A stretch of 64,000 nt of DNA from an uncultured Aquimarina sp. (GCF_947500065.1 NZ_CANMQT010000009.1:62001-126000), one strand, 5' to 3'; shown: positions 36,472 through 46,202, counted from the stretch's first letter. Program-made: numbers and translations. The notes: generated by a model from the sequence alone, not told the origin.

Positions 36472-36661
36472 AGTGTAAATTTGAGGAGTATAATAAATAT
36501 CTTTAATAAGATGCTTAGTCAACGTAGGATATTATTTTCTAGTATAGAAACGAGATACTATTCGATAAAATTGTAATTAATGGGGTTGAAAAAATAAAGC
36601 AGATATGTAGAGGAAAGAATTTTCTGCTTTTTTAAAAGCAAAAGTATATAAACACGATTAT

Positions 36662-36693
36662 CCTCAATACGCTAATTAAATCACGTATTGAGG
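36662..36693. repeat. Intergenic inverted repeat
   Basis: CCTCAATACG (36662-36671) pairs perfectly with 36684-36693 around a 12-base loop. It lies between the GH5 start and a 41-codon gene on the - strand. No T tract follows directly on the - strand, so it may be a weak terminator or a regulatory dyad. Confidence 0.5.
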
Positions 36694-36734
36694 TTATATT
36701 GTTTTTAGAGGAGTTTATATAAACATTTCATGTG

Positions 36735-36860
36735 TTATCCTAAAATGCCTAATTGCCAAACGACAATAGTCATAGAAAGGATAGCGATTATGAAAAATCC
36801 AATAAAAAAATATGAGCTTCTCTTCTTTTGAGAGGAGCCTAGATCTCCAGAAGACTTCAT
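36735..36860 (-). CDS. Small single-pass membrane protein (41 residues)
   Basis: A 41-codon gene in the otherwise empty 450-base gap. The product starts MKSSGDLGSSQKKRSSYFF with a polar, lysine-rich N-terminus and continues with one strong membrane helix (IGFFIIAILSMTIVVW, about 20-36) and a short LGILG tail. ATG at 36858-36860, TAA at 36735-36737. The sharp split between charged and hydrophobic parts argues for a real protein. Function unknown. Confidence 0.6.
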   Translation of the reverse strand: MKSSGDLGSSQKKRSSYFFIGFFIIAILSMTIVVWQLGILG

Positions 36861-36917
36861 ACAGGTTAGGTTTTGTTGATTGATGTATTTATATAAGACT
36901 CCGTTGTGAAGTAAATG

Positions 36918-37403
36918 TTACACTTTTTGTGGTTTTAATTGTAAAATTCTTTCATTAAATGTATTCGCTTCCAAAGGATTTAATATCGAACTAAATAATT
37001 CCATAAGCTCAGGAGTATGATTCCAGCGTTTTTGCTTTAATAAGTTAAAGTGTACAAAGGAGCTCCACATAACCGATTTTAACTCGGTTTTATTGTGATT
37101 CCACATACGGATTTCTACGTGTAGTTGGTTTTCTGTAAAAGCGTGTAACTGAGAATCTATAATTACATCCTCCATCAGTAGAGCTGGTTTTAGATACGCA
37201 ATCTGATTGGTGCCAACCACCCAACTAATGCCCTGCGTTTGTGCCATTTTGAAAAGATCAAGATTATAATGATTTATTATTTGATCTTCTCTGGCATTGA
37301 TCATATAATTTATATACTCTGCATTATTTAGATGATTAAAAGGATCACAGTGTTGAAATCTGATTTTGGCTTTGCTTTCTAGTGTTTTTGGTAATGTTGT
37401 CAT
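36918..37403 (-). CDS. Acyl-CoA thioesterase, hotdog fold
   Basis: A 161-residue 4HBT-type thioesterase that would hydrolyse acyl-CoA. The active-site region is FQHCDPFNHLNNAEYINYM (D-x-x-x-H-x-N pattern), followed by the long hotdog helix AREDQIINHYNLDLF and beta strands ENQLHVEIRMWNHNKTEL. A palindromic operator lies 17 bases upstream, identical to the one before the neighbouring TetR gene, so it is probably the regulated target of that repressor. Confidence 0.88.
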   Translation of the reverse strand: MTTLPKTLESKAKIRFQHCDPFNHLNNAEYINYMINAREDQIINHYNLDLFKMAQTQGISWVVGTNQIAYLKPALLMEDVIIDSQLHAFTENQLHVEIRMWNHNKTELKSVMWSSFVHFNLLKQKRWNHTPELMELFSSILNPLEANTFNERILQLKPQKV

Positions 37404-37419
37404 AATGTTTTTTTTGTTT

Positions 37420-37435
37420 TATACCAATCGGTATA
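37420..37435. promoter_or_regulatory. TetR operator copy 1 (thioesterase promoter)
   Basis: ATACC-AATC-GGTAT, a palindrome with five-base arms flanked by T and A, sits directly upstream of the thioesterase start. The same 16 bases occur upstream of the TetR gene at 38087-38102. Confidence 0.8.
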
Positions 37436-37455
37436 TTTTGGTTTAAAAAAAATGT

Positions 37456-38052
37456 TTATAATTTTAAATCATTCTCAATGATAGTATCAATTTGATCCAT
37501 TGTTTGTAGCAAATAACTATTATCTTCCATGGTATGTGTCATAAAAATCGCACCGGTTATCATGGTATACAATCTTTTTGCATAAAGAATTGAGTTAATT
37601 TCTGGTTGTATTTCTCCGGATTTTTTTCCGTTATCAATAAGTGAAGCAAGATTGTTCTGTATTTTATCAATAGTGTACTGTACATATTTAAAGAGTGCGG
37701 CATTTTGATGTTTTGCATCTACTCCCAAATTAAGTACGGGACAACCACCTAATTCTTGACTGAAATTATAGTAATTACGATAAAAATCGGTTACTAGAAA
37801 CAATTTTTCAATTGGAGAATCACTAAGGACTTGATGTTCGGTTATACGTCTTAGCATGTTTTTTACTGTCATTGTAAAAGCGGCAATAGCTAATTCTTCC
37901 TTGTTTTTAAAATTCCCATAAATAGCACCCTTTGTTAAACCAGTGGCTTTGGTTATATCACTTAAACTTGTGGCTGCATATCCATTTTTATTAAAAATAG
38001 GAGCAACTGTGGCGATGATAAATTCCGAAGTTTGTTTTGCTTTAGTATGCAT
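37456..38052 (-). CDS. TetR-family transcriptional repressor
   Basis: A 198-residue regulator. The N-terminal helix-turn-helix is GYAATSLSDITKATGLTKGAIYGNFKNKEELA (landmarks SLSDITKATG and GAIYGNFKNK). The C-terminal ligand domain carries a cysteine at ELGGCPVLNLG, the family pattern of TetR proteins with a TetR_C_6-like domain. Matching operators lie before its own gene and before the adjacent thioesterase gene, which suggests that it controls both and responds to an acyl-CoA or fatty-acid-like ligand; the ligand is inference. Confidence 0.92.
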   Translation of the reverse strand: MHTKAKQTSEFIIATVAPIFNKNGYAATSLSDITKATGLTKGAIYGNFKNKEELAIAAFTMTVKNMLRRITEHQVLSDSPIEKLFLVTDFYRNYYNFSQELGGCPVLNLGVDAKHQNAALFKYVQYTIDKIQNNLASLIDNGKKSGEIQPEINSILYAKRLYTMITGAIFMTHTMEDNSYLLQTMDQIDTIIENDLKL

Positions 38053-38086
38053 TTTTTGAAAAATAATTATTCAAATATAATAATAA

Positions 38087-38102
38087 TATACCAATCGGTA
38101 TA
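38087..38102. promoter_or_regulatory. TetR operator copy 2 (autoregulation)
   Basis: Identical to the operator at 37420-37435 (ATACC-AATC-GGTAT with T/A flanks), located 35 bases upstream of the TetR start. This would allow autorepression. Confidence 0.8.
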
Positions 38103-38226
38103 TTATAAAATTGATTTTAACTTTATCAAATGATTATGTATGTTTTTTTAGTAACCTGAAGTTTAATATAAAGATAACTTCATAAACTATAGAATATACT
38201 TATCTTGTTGTGCTAATTTTTTTGTT

Positions 38227-40188
38227 ATGAAAAATCTTTACCTTTTAGTTTTTGTTATAGTATTTGCTAATCTTTCTTTTGGACAGGTAGTGATCAATGA
38301 GTTGGATTCTGATACTCCAAGTACAGATACTCAAGAATTTATAGAGTTAAAATCTGACACTCCTAACTTTTCTTTGGATGGGTTGGTTTTGGTACTGTTT
38401 AATGGATCTAACAGTGGAGGTGATTCTAGTTATTTTGCGTTGGATCTAGATGGTTATACTACAGATGCTAATGGAATTTTTTTAATTGGTGGTCCTGAGG
38501 TTTCACCGGTACCAGATTTTTTGTTATTTGAAAATACGATACAAAATGGTGCTGATGCCGCAGCAATTTATGCTGGTAATGCTTCTGATTTTCCTGATCA
38601 GACAGTGGCAACAACTACAAACTTATTGGATGCGTTGATACATGATACTGATGATGCAGATGATACAGGTCTTATGAATTTACTTGGATTAATGGAGCAG
38701 ATAAACGAGGATGAAAATAATAACAAGACGACGGAATCTATTCAGCGAAAAGATGATGGTACATACGAAGTGAAAACCCCAACTCCCGGAGCACTTAATG
38801 ATGGAAGTGGTGTACAATTTAATGGTATTTTGATTTCTACTGCATTAGATCAATATGATGAAGGGAGCAATATTGATCTTGTTTTTACTACTCAGACAAA
38901 TGTAACGAGTGATCTTACTTTTGATATTACGATTACCAATGGAAGTTTTACAACTTCTGATTATTCAGGTAGCACTACTGTAACTATTCCAACAGGAATG
39001 AATACTGTTACTAATACGATTCAGATTGTTGATGATATGGATGACGAAGGAGATGAGGTTATGAGAATCACTTTTGGAGCAATTCCTTCAGAATTTGAAC
39101 TACTTAACGATAATAAAGAGATTAGAATTGTAGATAATGATTTTACCGTGGCTTCTTGGGGAACACCTTTGAACCCTACCTTTGGTAACGTGGCAAGTAC
39201 AGCGCCAATAGATTATTATGATCCATTAGAAGGATTAGCAGAAGCCGCTTTAGTGCAAGCCATTCAGGATATTATCGCCGATCCGACTACAGTAAGAGCA
39301 CAGACCTATGCTGATATTATAGATATCCTTAAAGCTGCTGATCAAAGCCCATCAAATAGTAATCAGGTATGGTTGTTATATACTGAACAACAACGTCCTA
39401 AATTTGATTTTCAGACCAGTGGCGGAAGCAATGTAGGCAAATGGAATAGGGAGCATACCTATCCAAGATCCAGAGGAGGTTTTAATAATATTGATGCAGA
39501 TGATTTTGCCGATGGAATTAATGTGTTTACAGTAACCAGAGCAGATTCTCTTAGACACGCAAATTCTGATGCTCATGGATTACGTGCTACTGATGGTCCG
39601 GAGAATAGCTCTAGAGGAAATCAGGATTATGGAGAGTATTCTGGTCCAACCGGAAATCAAGGAAGTTGGCAAGGAGATGTAGCAAGAGGTATCTTTTTTC
39701 TAACGGTACGTTATAATGGACTTGATGTAGTAAATGGTAATCCAGATAATAGTACAGTTGGACAATTGGGAGATTTAGCTATTTTATTGGATTGGCATAG
39801 AAATGACCCACCTGATGATTTTGAAATGAATCGTAATAATATCATTTATAACTGGCAGTTTAATCGTAATCCGTTTATTGATCAACCTGATTTGGTAGAA
39901 TATATTTGGGGTAATAATGTGGGAGAAACGTGGTCGAATTTATTATCCGTAGAGGAGCATGAAAAACCTGAATTTTCTATTTATCCAAATCCGGCAAGTG
40001 ATTATATAACCTTATTTGCAAAAGGAAAACAAGGAGATCTAGAAGTTTTTGATACCTTAGGTAATTCGTTAGTGACTCAACCTTTTAATGAAACTACAAG
40101 GATTAATTTGAACCTGTCTTCAGGATTATATTTGATGCGAATTTATTATAATAATACGTCCGTTATGAAGCGAATTATTATCAAATAA
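38227..40188 (+). CDS. Secreted endonuclease I with lamin-tail and Calx-beta domains, T9SS cargo
   Basis: A 653-residue secreted nuclease. Order of parts: signal peptide (1-19, ending SFGQ), lamin-tail-like domain (VVINELDSDTPSTDTQEFIELKS), a Calx-beta-like module (about 205-305, with VDDMDDEGDEVMRITFG), the endonuclease I domain (about 315-565) and a T9SS sorting tail (IYPNPASDYITLFAKGKQG to MKRIIIK). The nuclease core has WNREHTYPRSRGGF and DSLRHANSDAHGLRATDG, with the His residues that coordinate Mg2+ in this family. It would degrade extracellular DNA for nutrient or biofilm purposes. Confidence 0.92.
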   Translation: MKNLYLLVFVIVFANLSFGQVVINELDSDTPSTDTQEFIELKSDTPNFSLDGLVLVLFNGSNSGGDSSYFALDLDGYTTDANGIFLIGGPEVSPVPDFLLFENTIQNGADAAAIYAGNASDFPDQTVATTTNLLDALIHDTDDADDTGLMNLLGLMEQINEDENNNKTTESIQRKDDGTYEVKTPTPGALNDGSGVQFNGILISTALDQYDEGSNIDLVFTTQTNVTSDLTFDITITNGSFTTSDYSGSTTVTIPTGMNTVTNTIQIVDDMDDEGDEVMRITFGAIPSEFELLNDNKEIRIVDNDFTVASWGTPLNPTFGNVASTAPIDYYDPLEGLAEAALVQAIQDIIADPTTVRAQTYADIIDILKAADQSPSNSNQVWLLYTEQQRPKFDFQTSGGSNVGKWNREHTYPRSRGGFNNIDADDFADGINVFTVTRADSLRHANSDAHGLRATDGPENSSRGNQDYGEYSGPTGNQGSWQGDVARGIFFLTVRYNGLDVVNGNPDNSTVGQLGDLAILLDWHRNDPPDDFEMNRNNIIYNWQFNRNPFIDQPDLVEYIWGNNVGETWSNLLSVEEHEKPEFSIYPNPASDYITLFAKGKQGDLEVFDTLGNSLVTQPFNETTRINLNLSSGLYLMRIYYNNTSVMKRIIIK

Positions 40189-40194
40189 AAGTCA

Positions 40195-40845
40195 TTAGTT
40201 CTTGCCGAAGTTACTGTCCATAACCTCGTCTGATATAATTTTGGAAATACTTCTGGGAAGTGCACATGCATCTTCAATATTTGTGTCCTGATATTTTAAA
40301 AGAACTTCATATTTTTCAATAACTCTATTGGCTTGATCGCAATCCGTATTCTGGTTTCTTACATAATTGGTTTTCGGATTTTTAGCTCTATTGCTTCTTG
40401 TTACAAAATCTTTAAATTGGCATTTGATTGCTTCAAAATTATGAAAATAGAAACGTTCCTCTAGTGTCAAGACTACAGCTACTTTTTGAATTCTTTTCTT
40501 CTTATTTTTTTCATAGTCTTGATATTTCATCTTATGAGTAGAAAACTCAAAAAATAATTGATCATCCCAAATATAATATTCATCCTTATAGGTTACATAT
40601 CCCTGAGTATATTGATGAATAATATGTTTCAGTTCACGACTGTTATAATAGAAAGTTAGTGCGCCTTTTTCAAGAGATTCTTCACAAGTATAATCGGTAT
40701 AATATTGCCGTAGGGTATTGTTATCTACAAGCTCCCTGATAAGGGAATATTTACTTTTGATATCAGTTAAAATTTCTTTCTTATTTTGACCAAAAGAAAT
40801 AGCAGATAAAAGTATACAAATGGATAATATTAAAGTTGGTTTCAT
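40195..40845 (-). CDS. Secreted protein of unknown function
   Basis: A 216-residue protein with a signal peptide (MKPTLILSICILLSAISFGQ) and a charged alpha/beta mature part. Visible blocks are EILTDIKSKYSLIRELVDN, ALTFYYNSRELKHIIHQYT, DEYYIWDDQLFFEFSTHKM and a C-terminus with CDQANRVIEKYEVLLKYQ. I do not recognise the family. It converges on the endonuclease gene, with six bases between the stop codons. No promoter or partner is obvious. Confidence 0.55.
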   Translation of the reverse strand: MKPTLILSICILLSAISFGQNKKEILTDIKSKYSLIRELVDNNTLRQYYTDYTCEESLEKGALTFYYNSRELKHIIHQYTQGYVTYKDEYYIWDDQLFFEFSTHKMKYQDYEKNKKKRIQKVAVVLTLEERFYFHNFEAIKCQFKDFVTRSNRAKNPKTNYVRNQNTDCDQANRVIEKYEVLLKYQDTNIEDACALPRSISKIISDEVMDSNFGKN

Positions 40846-40994
40846 TACATAGCAATTTACTTAAAAGTTTATCTCGTGTAATGATTTTTTATCAACTATG
40901 TAAGAATACACTTGTTGATAACTACGGTAAAACCATAATTATCTGATTGTCTGGAAGATTAATAACTGTTAAAATTTCCATAATAACAATAGGG

Positions 40995-41028
40995 AAAAGC
41001 GGTTTTTCAACAAAAAACCGCTTTTTTT
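40995..41028 (-). terminator. Strong terminator downstream of clpB
   Basis: A 13 bp stem pairs AAAAGCGGTTTTT (40995-41007) with 41013-41025 around a five-base loop. It lies 30 bases after the clpB stop on the - strand and is followed by T's on both strands. Confidence 0.82.
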
Positions 41029-41057
41029 CTTTAAGATTTTGTTAACACTACTGTCGA

Positions 41058-43658
41058 TTACAGTACTAGATCGGTTTGATTTCTGAATACTAGGTTACCA
41101 TCAAATTCATCTAGTAGAATAATACTTTCAGTAGATATTTTACTAGCTAGAATCTCTTTGGATAATGAATTCAAAACCTCTTTTTGTATGGTACGTTTTA
41201 CGGGTCTGGCACCAAATTCTGGTTGAAACCCTTTTTCAGCAAGAAAGTTAATTGCTTCATCTGTAGCATCCAATGTAATGTTCTGTTGCGCTAACATATA
41301 AGATACCTGTTTTAACTGTAGCCTAACGATTTCATGAATATTCGACTTTGTTAATGGGGTAAACATAATGATGTCGTCTATTCTGTTTAAAAATTCTGGA
41401 CGGACAGATTGTTTTAGCAATCCCAAGACTTCAATTTTGGCACTTTCCATAGCCGTATTTATATCTTTTACTGCCTCAAATTTTTCCTGAATAATATGAC
41501 TTCCCATATTACTGGTCATAATGATAATTGTATTTCTAAAATCAGCAGTTCTTCCTTTGTTATCTGTTAATCGACCTTCATCCAGCACCTGTAACAGTAT
41601 ATTAAAAGTGTCTGGATGAGCTTTTTCGATTTCATCTAATAATATTACGGAGTATGGTTTTCTCCTTACGGCTTCTGTTAACTGTCCGCCTTCATCATAT
41701 CCAACATATCCAGGAGGAGCTCCTATCAATCTACTGACAGCATGACGTTCCTGATATTCACTCATATCAATTCGAGTCATAGCGCTCTCATCATTAAAAA
41801 GGTATTCTGCCAAAGCTTTGGCTAATTCTGTTTTACCAACTCCAGTTGTTCCAAGAAAAAGAAAAGATCCTATTGGCTTTTTTTGATCTTGTAATCCTGC
41901 ACGACTTCTTCTTACAGCATCGCTAACTGCTTGTATAGCTTCCGTTTGTCCTACAACTCGTTTTTGTAATTCTTTTTCGAGAATTAAAAGCTTTTCACGA
42001 TCACTTTGTAACATTTTGGTTACCGGAATTCCAGTCCATTTTGCAACAACTTCGGCAATATCATCATTGGTAACTTCTTCTTTAATCAATGAAGATTTAC
42101 TTTGTTGTTTACTTAACTGTTCCTGAAGTGTTTCTAACGTTTCTTGAGCTTCCTTAATTTTCCCATAACGCAGTTCTGCAACTTTTCCGTAATCTCCATT
42201 ACGTTCTGCACGCTCTGCTTCTAGTTTGTATTCTTCGATATTAGTTTTAGCATTCTGAATAGCGTCTACTACTTCTTTTTCACTTTGCCATTTGGAAAAA
42301 ATTTCGTTTCGTTCTTCTTTAAAATTAGCAAGATCTGCATTTAATGATTTCAATTTGGAAGCATCATTTTCACGTTTGATAGCTTCGATTTCAATTTCTA
42401 ATTGCATCACCTTACGATCTAGTACATCTAACTCCTCTGGTTTCGAATTAATCTCCATTCTAAGTTTGGATGCAGCTTCATCCATTAAATCAATGGCTTT
42501 GTCTGGCAAAAACCTATTCGTGATATATCGTTGAGAAAGTTCTACGGCAGCGATAATTGCTTCATCTTTAATTCTTACTTTATGATGCGCTTCATATTTT
42601 TCTTTAATTCCTCTAAGGATGGAAATAGCACTTTCTGTATCTGGCTCATCAACGGTAACTTTTTGAAAACGCCTTTCTAATGCTTTATCTTTTTCAAAAT
42701 ATTTTTGGTATTCATCCAGCGTAGTTGCGCCAATAGCACGTAACTCTCCTCTTGCTAAAGCAGGTTTCAGAATGTTTGCTGCATCCATAGCTCCTTGACC
42801 ACCACCAGCTCCGACTAATGTATGAATTTCATCAATAAATAAAACAATATTTCCATCACTTGATGTTACCTCTTTAACAACGGCTTTTAGACGTTCTTCA
42901 AATTCTCCTTTGAATTTTGCTCCAGCGATCAAAGAACCCATATCCAAAGAATAAATTTGTTTATCCTGAAGGTTATCTGGAATATCTCCTGCGATAATTC
43001 GATGCGCTAATCCTTCGGCAATAGCTGTTTTACCAGTTCCTGGTTCTCCTACTAGCATCGGATTGTTTTTGGTACGGCGTGATAGAATTTGTAAAATTCT
43101 ACGAATTTCTTCATCTCTACCTATTACTGGGTCTAGTTTACCGTTTTCTGCAAGCTCATTAAGATTTTTTGCATATTTGTTTAAAGATTGATACGTGTCT
43201 TCAGCACTCTGAGAAGTTACTCGTTCTCCATTTCGGATTTCATTAATAGCCTCTTTTAGATGTTTTTCTGTTACCCCTTGATCTTTTAAGATCTGACTGA
43301 TTTTACTTTTGGATTTAAAAATAGCAATCACCAAGTGTTCTATAGATACAAACTCATCACCCATGTTTTTGGCAATAATGCTTGCTTCGTTTAGCGATTT
43401 TCCAGCTTCACGAGACAATTGTATATCTCCTCCGCTAACCTTAGGGAAACTTTCTAAGGTACTATCTAATATCTGTTGTAAAATGGTTAGATTAACGTTC
43501 AGTTTTTTTAAGAGGAATGGAAGTACGTTTTCATCTACATCAAAAATAGCTTTAAAAATATGTTCATTTTCTATTTGTTGATGCCCATATCCTTGAGTAA
43601 GCAACTGTGCTTGCTGAATGGCCTCTTGTGATTTTATAGTGAAATTATTAAAATTCAT
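41058..43658 (-). CDS. clpB: ATP-dependent disaggregase ClpB
   Basis: ClpB threads aggregated proteins through its hexamer pore with help from DnaK. The 866-residue protein has the Clp N-domain (about 1-145), AAA+ domain 1 (Walker A GEPGTGKT, near 204-211, Walker B VLFIDEIHTL), the coiled-coil M-domain (about 400-530, with KLEAERAERNGDYGKVAELR) and AAA+ domain 2 (Walker A GTTGVGKTEL, Walker B VILLDEIEKAHPD, arginine-finger region). The pore loops KFKGEFEERLK and GAPPGYVGYDEGG are intact. No clear heat-shock promoter could be identified in the upstream gap. Confidence 0.98.
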   Translation of the reverse strand: MNFNNFTIKSQEAIQQAQLLTQGYGHQQIENEHIFKAIFDVDENVLPFLLKKLNVNLTILQQILDSTLESFPKVSGGDIQLSREAGKSLNEASIIAKNMGDEFVSIEHLVIAIFKSKSKISQILKDQGVTEKHLKEAINEIRNGERVTSQSAEDTYQSLNKYAKNLNELAENGKLDPVIGRDEEIRRILQILSRRTKNNPMLVGEPGTGKTAIAEGLAHRIIAGDIPDNLQDKQIYSLDMGSLIAGAKFKGEFEERLKAVVKEVTSSDGNIVLFIDEIHTLVGAGGGQGAMDAANILKPALARGELRAIGATTLDEYQKYFEKDKALERRFQKVTVDEPDTESAISILRGIKEKYEAHHKVRIKDEAIIAAVELSQRYITNRFLPDKAIDLMDEAASKLRMEINSKPEELDVLDRKVMQLEIEIEAIKRENDASKLKSLNADLANFKEERNEIFSKWQSEKEVVDAIQNAKTNIEEYKLEAERAERNGDYGKVAELRYGKIKEAQETLETLQEQLSKQQSKSSLIKEEVTNDDIAEVVAKWTGIPVTKMLQSDREKLLILEKELQKRVVGQTEAIQAVSDAVRRSRAGLQDQKKPIGSFLFLGTTGVGKTELAKALAEYLFNDESAMTRIDMSEYQERHAVSRLIGAPPGYVGYDEGGQLTEAVRRKPYSVILLDEIEKAHPDTFNILLQVLDEGRLTDNKGRTADFRNTIIIMTSNMGSHIIQEKFEAVKDINTAMESAKIEVLGLLKQSVRPEFLNRIDDIIMFTPLTKSNIHEIVRLQLKQVSYMLAQQNITLDATDEAINFLAEKGFQPEFGARPVKRTIQKEVLNSLSKEILASKISTESIILLDEFDGNLVFRNQTDLVL

Positions 43659-44048
43659 ATGTCATTTCATTTTGTATTCGCATACCCTAGAACAAATAGT
43701 ATTCCTGTATTAAATTAATGTCAAAATGTCTTTAAAACCCTTGTAAATGCTGACTTTTTGTCTTTTAACTACAAAAATGGATAATACATTCTTAATGTAA
43801 TCTAAAGATACCCAATTTTATAAAAGGTAATGGATATACAGGGAGTTTTGATAAGTGGTATTGGTTGCCCAAAACTATTTACGAATTGTACGTATATAAT
43901 AACAAATTCTAATCAAACAGTAACGAATTCTATTTTGGATTTACGTAAAGGTCTTTATGTAATACCTTCATACTCTTTTAATCCAACTTATAGTCCTTTA
44001 TAAACACATAATCTTAATTACTCAACCTTCAAATTAAAGCTTCTCCAA
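43659..44048. other. 390-base divergent gap between clpB and the beta-helix gene
   Basis: This gap must hold the promoters for clpB (-) and the beta-helix protein (+). I saw no perfect TAnnTTTG box for either. A 57-codon open frame occupies 43830-44003 (listed separately). No hairpin or repeat of note was seen. Confidence 0.5.
43830..44003 (+). CDS. Doubtful small ORF, possible remnant of a sorting tail
   Basis: A 57-codon frame from ATG 43830 to TAA 44001-44003. The product contains NQTVTNSILDLRKGLYVIPS, which faintly resembles the end of T9SS C-terminal domains (idlskGiYiv). No signal peptide or ribosome site is visible. It may be chance, or the remains of a secreted-protein gene whose body has been lost next to the beta-helix gene. 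Confidence 0.2.
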   Translation: MDIQGVLISGIGCPKLFTNCTYIITNSNQTVTNSILDLRKGLYVIPSYSFNPTYSPL

Positions 44049-46202
44049 ATGAATTTTTTCAAACAATTTTTAAGAATACTGATAATTATATCGTTTTGTA
44101 TAGGTGGAAACGTCTTTGGAAAAGATATTTATGTATCCAAAACTGGAAATGATAACAATTCTGGTTCTATTGATCAACCATACCTTACCATAAATAAAGC
44201 AGCATCTGTTGCTGTGGCAGGCGATGTTGTATATATTGGAGAAGGAACTTACGAAGAAACATTACGTCCTGCAAATTCTGGAACTGCAGGAAACCCTATT
44301 ATCTTTCAATCTTATATGGGAGAGAAGGTAATTATTACTGCAATGGAAGCATTGTCCGGTTGGTCTCAGGATAGCGGAGTTGTTTATAAGACTACGGTAG
44401 ATTGGGATTTGGGGCAAGAAAACTTTGTCTTAAACGGGAATGTTGCTTTAGATTTAGCCCGTTGGCCTAATAATGAGGATGGAAAACCATTTACTTTGAA
44501 TTCTAAACGTAATGATGGTGGTAGTGGAGGTAATGTTATAAATAATGCTTTTCTAACTTCTTCAGAAATTCCTGCTATTGATTGGACAGGTGGTTCGGTT
44601 TTCTTTTATGGGGATAAACCGGGTTCTGGTTGGATTGCTTGGAAAGCTTTTATAACCAGTAGCACATCAGGCAGAGTCAATTTTGTATTAGATAAAAATC
44701 CAGATTGGATAAGAACGTTTCATGCTCCCGCAGATGGAGGGGATTTTTATTTAGAAGGCGTTAAAGCAGCTTTGGATTATCAGAATGAATGGTGGTTCGA
44801 TAAAAACACAAAAGAATTATTTGTACAGTTGCCTAATGGAACTGCTCCTCAGGATGGAATGGTGAGTATGAGAAAGAGAGAGATAGCTATAAATCTTAAC
44901 GGAAGAAGTTATATTGAGGTCAGAAATCTTGCTGTTTTCGGTGGGGCTATCGAGTTGAAGACGAATTCTAATAATAATATACTTTTTGGGATCTCATCCT
45001 TTTATGGAAATCATACTCAGGGAATTTTTAGAGGTTTTAATGCAGGAAAACCAAGTGTTGAAGTAAATGGTACAAGAAATAATATAGAAAAATGCGAAAT
45101 CGCTTTTAGTGCAGCAACAGGAGTACGTTTAGGAGGTAGTTTTAATGAGTTGAAAAATAATTACATCCACGATTTTAATTATTTAGGCTCTTATGATGCT
45201 CCTTTAGTTGCTAGAGGTGGTACTGATAATAAAATTTTAAGGAATACTATATTTAATGGTGGTAGGGATGGTATCAATTATAATGGAAACCGTTGCGAAA
45301 TTGCGTATAATGATGTGTATAAAAGTAATTTGATAGCGGATGATTGTGGAACTTTTTATACGGTAGGAGGACCACAAAACACTGAAATTCATCATAATTG
45401 GTTTCACGATATAGCTTCTAGAGGTTCTAAGAGGAAAGCAGCTGGTATTTATTTAGATAATGACGCAGAAGCATTCTCCGTTCATCATAATGTAGTATGG
45501 AATACAGAGTGGACAGGAGTTCAGATTAATTGGGATGGGAAGGATATAGATGTTTTTAACAATACTTTTTATAACAACTCTGATGAAATGGGAGCCTGGC
45601 ATAAAGAAGGTACTTCTTTTACCAATGTAAAGGTTTGGAATAATCTAGGATTCAAAGGTGAGTGGGAACCTCAATCTGATAAACAAAATAATTTGGTTAC
45701 CGATCCTTCTTCTTTCGAAAACCCTGGCAATGGAAACTTTTATTTAGAAAATGGATCAAGCCCAATAGATCAAGGTCGTGTAATAACCGGAATTACAGAT
45801 GGCTTTATTGGAGCGAATCCAGATGTTGGTGCTTATGAATTCAACGGAGATAATTGGGTTGCAGGTATTGATTGGGATATTACACTAGGTCCTAATGGAT
45901 TAGGATGTTATGGATTGCCAGGAGAAAATGAAGATTGTTTGGATTCTACATTATCTGTGAACGATATAATAGATAAACTATCCTTGAAAATATACCCTAA
46001 TCCAGCAAAAGATGTATTATTTATCAATGGACAAAAGAAAAATATAAGTGTTAAGGTTATAGATATCACAGGAAAGGTGTTGCTAGATCAAACTATTCTT
46101 CTTTCTGGAGATGAAGCGTTGGATATAAATAATTTGAGTAGTGGTGTTTATTTTTTGGTAGATACAAAATCTGGTAGTTCATATAGGTTTGTAAAACAAT
46201 AA
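44049..46202 (+). CDS. Secreted right-handed beta-helix protein, T9SS cargo
   Basis: A 717-residue exported protein. After a signal peptide (to about residue 25) it begins KDIYVSKTGNDNNSGSIDQP, the typical start of pectate-lyase-like beta-helix proteins, with LDLARWPNNEDGKPF and later rungs such as IEKCEIAFSAATGVRLGG, NNYIHDFNYLG and TEIHHNWFHDIASRG. The last ~75 residues (LKIYPNPAKDVLFINGQKKN to YRFVKQ) are a T9SS sorting tail. It probably cuts or binds a polysaccharide, but no lyase or hydrolase family can be named from sequence alone. Confidence 0.82.
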   Translation: MNFFKQFLRILIIISFCIGGNVFGKDIYVSKTGNDNNSGSIDQPYLTINKAASVAVAGDVVYIGEGTYEETLRPANSGTAGNPIIFQSYMGEKVIITAMEALSGWSQDSGVVYKTTVDWDLGQENFVLNGNVALDLARWPNNEDGKPFTLNSKRNDGGSGGNVINNAFLTSSEIPAIDWTGGSVFFYGDKPGSGWIAWKAFITSSTSGRVNFVLDKNPDWIRTFHAPADGGDFYLEGVKAALDYQNEWWFDKNTKELFVQLPNGTAPQDGMVSMRKREIAINLNGRSYIEVRNLAVFGGAIELKTNSNNNILFGISSFYGNHTQGIFRGFNAGKPSVEVNGTRNNIEKCEIAFSAATGVRLGGSFNELKNNYIHDFNYLGSYDAPLVARGGTDNKILRNTIFNGGRDGINYNGNRCEIAYNDVYKSNLIADDCGTFYTVGGPQNTEIHHNWFHDIASRGSKRKAAGIYLDNDAEAFSVHHNVVWNTEWTGVQINWDGKDIDVFNNTFYNNSDEMGAWHKEGTSFTNVKVWNNLGFKGEWEPQSDKQNNLVTDPSSFENPGNGNFYLENGSSPIDQGRVITGITDGFIGANPDVGAYEFNGDNWVAGIDWDITLGPNGLGCYGLPGENEDCLDSTLSVNDIIDKLSLKIYPNPAKDVLFINGQKKNISVKVIDITGKVLLDQTILLSGDEALDINNLSSGVYFLVDTKSGSSYRFVKQ

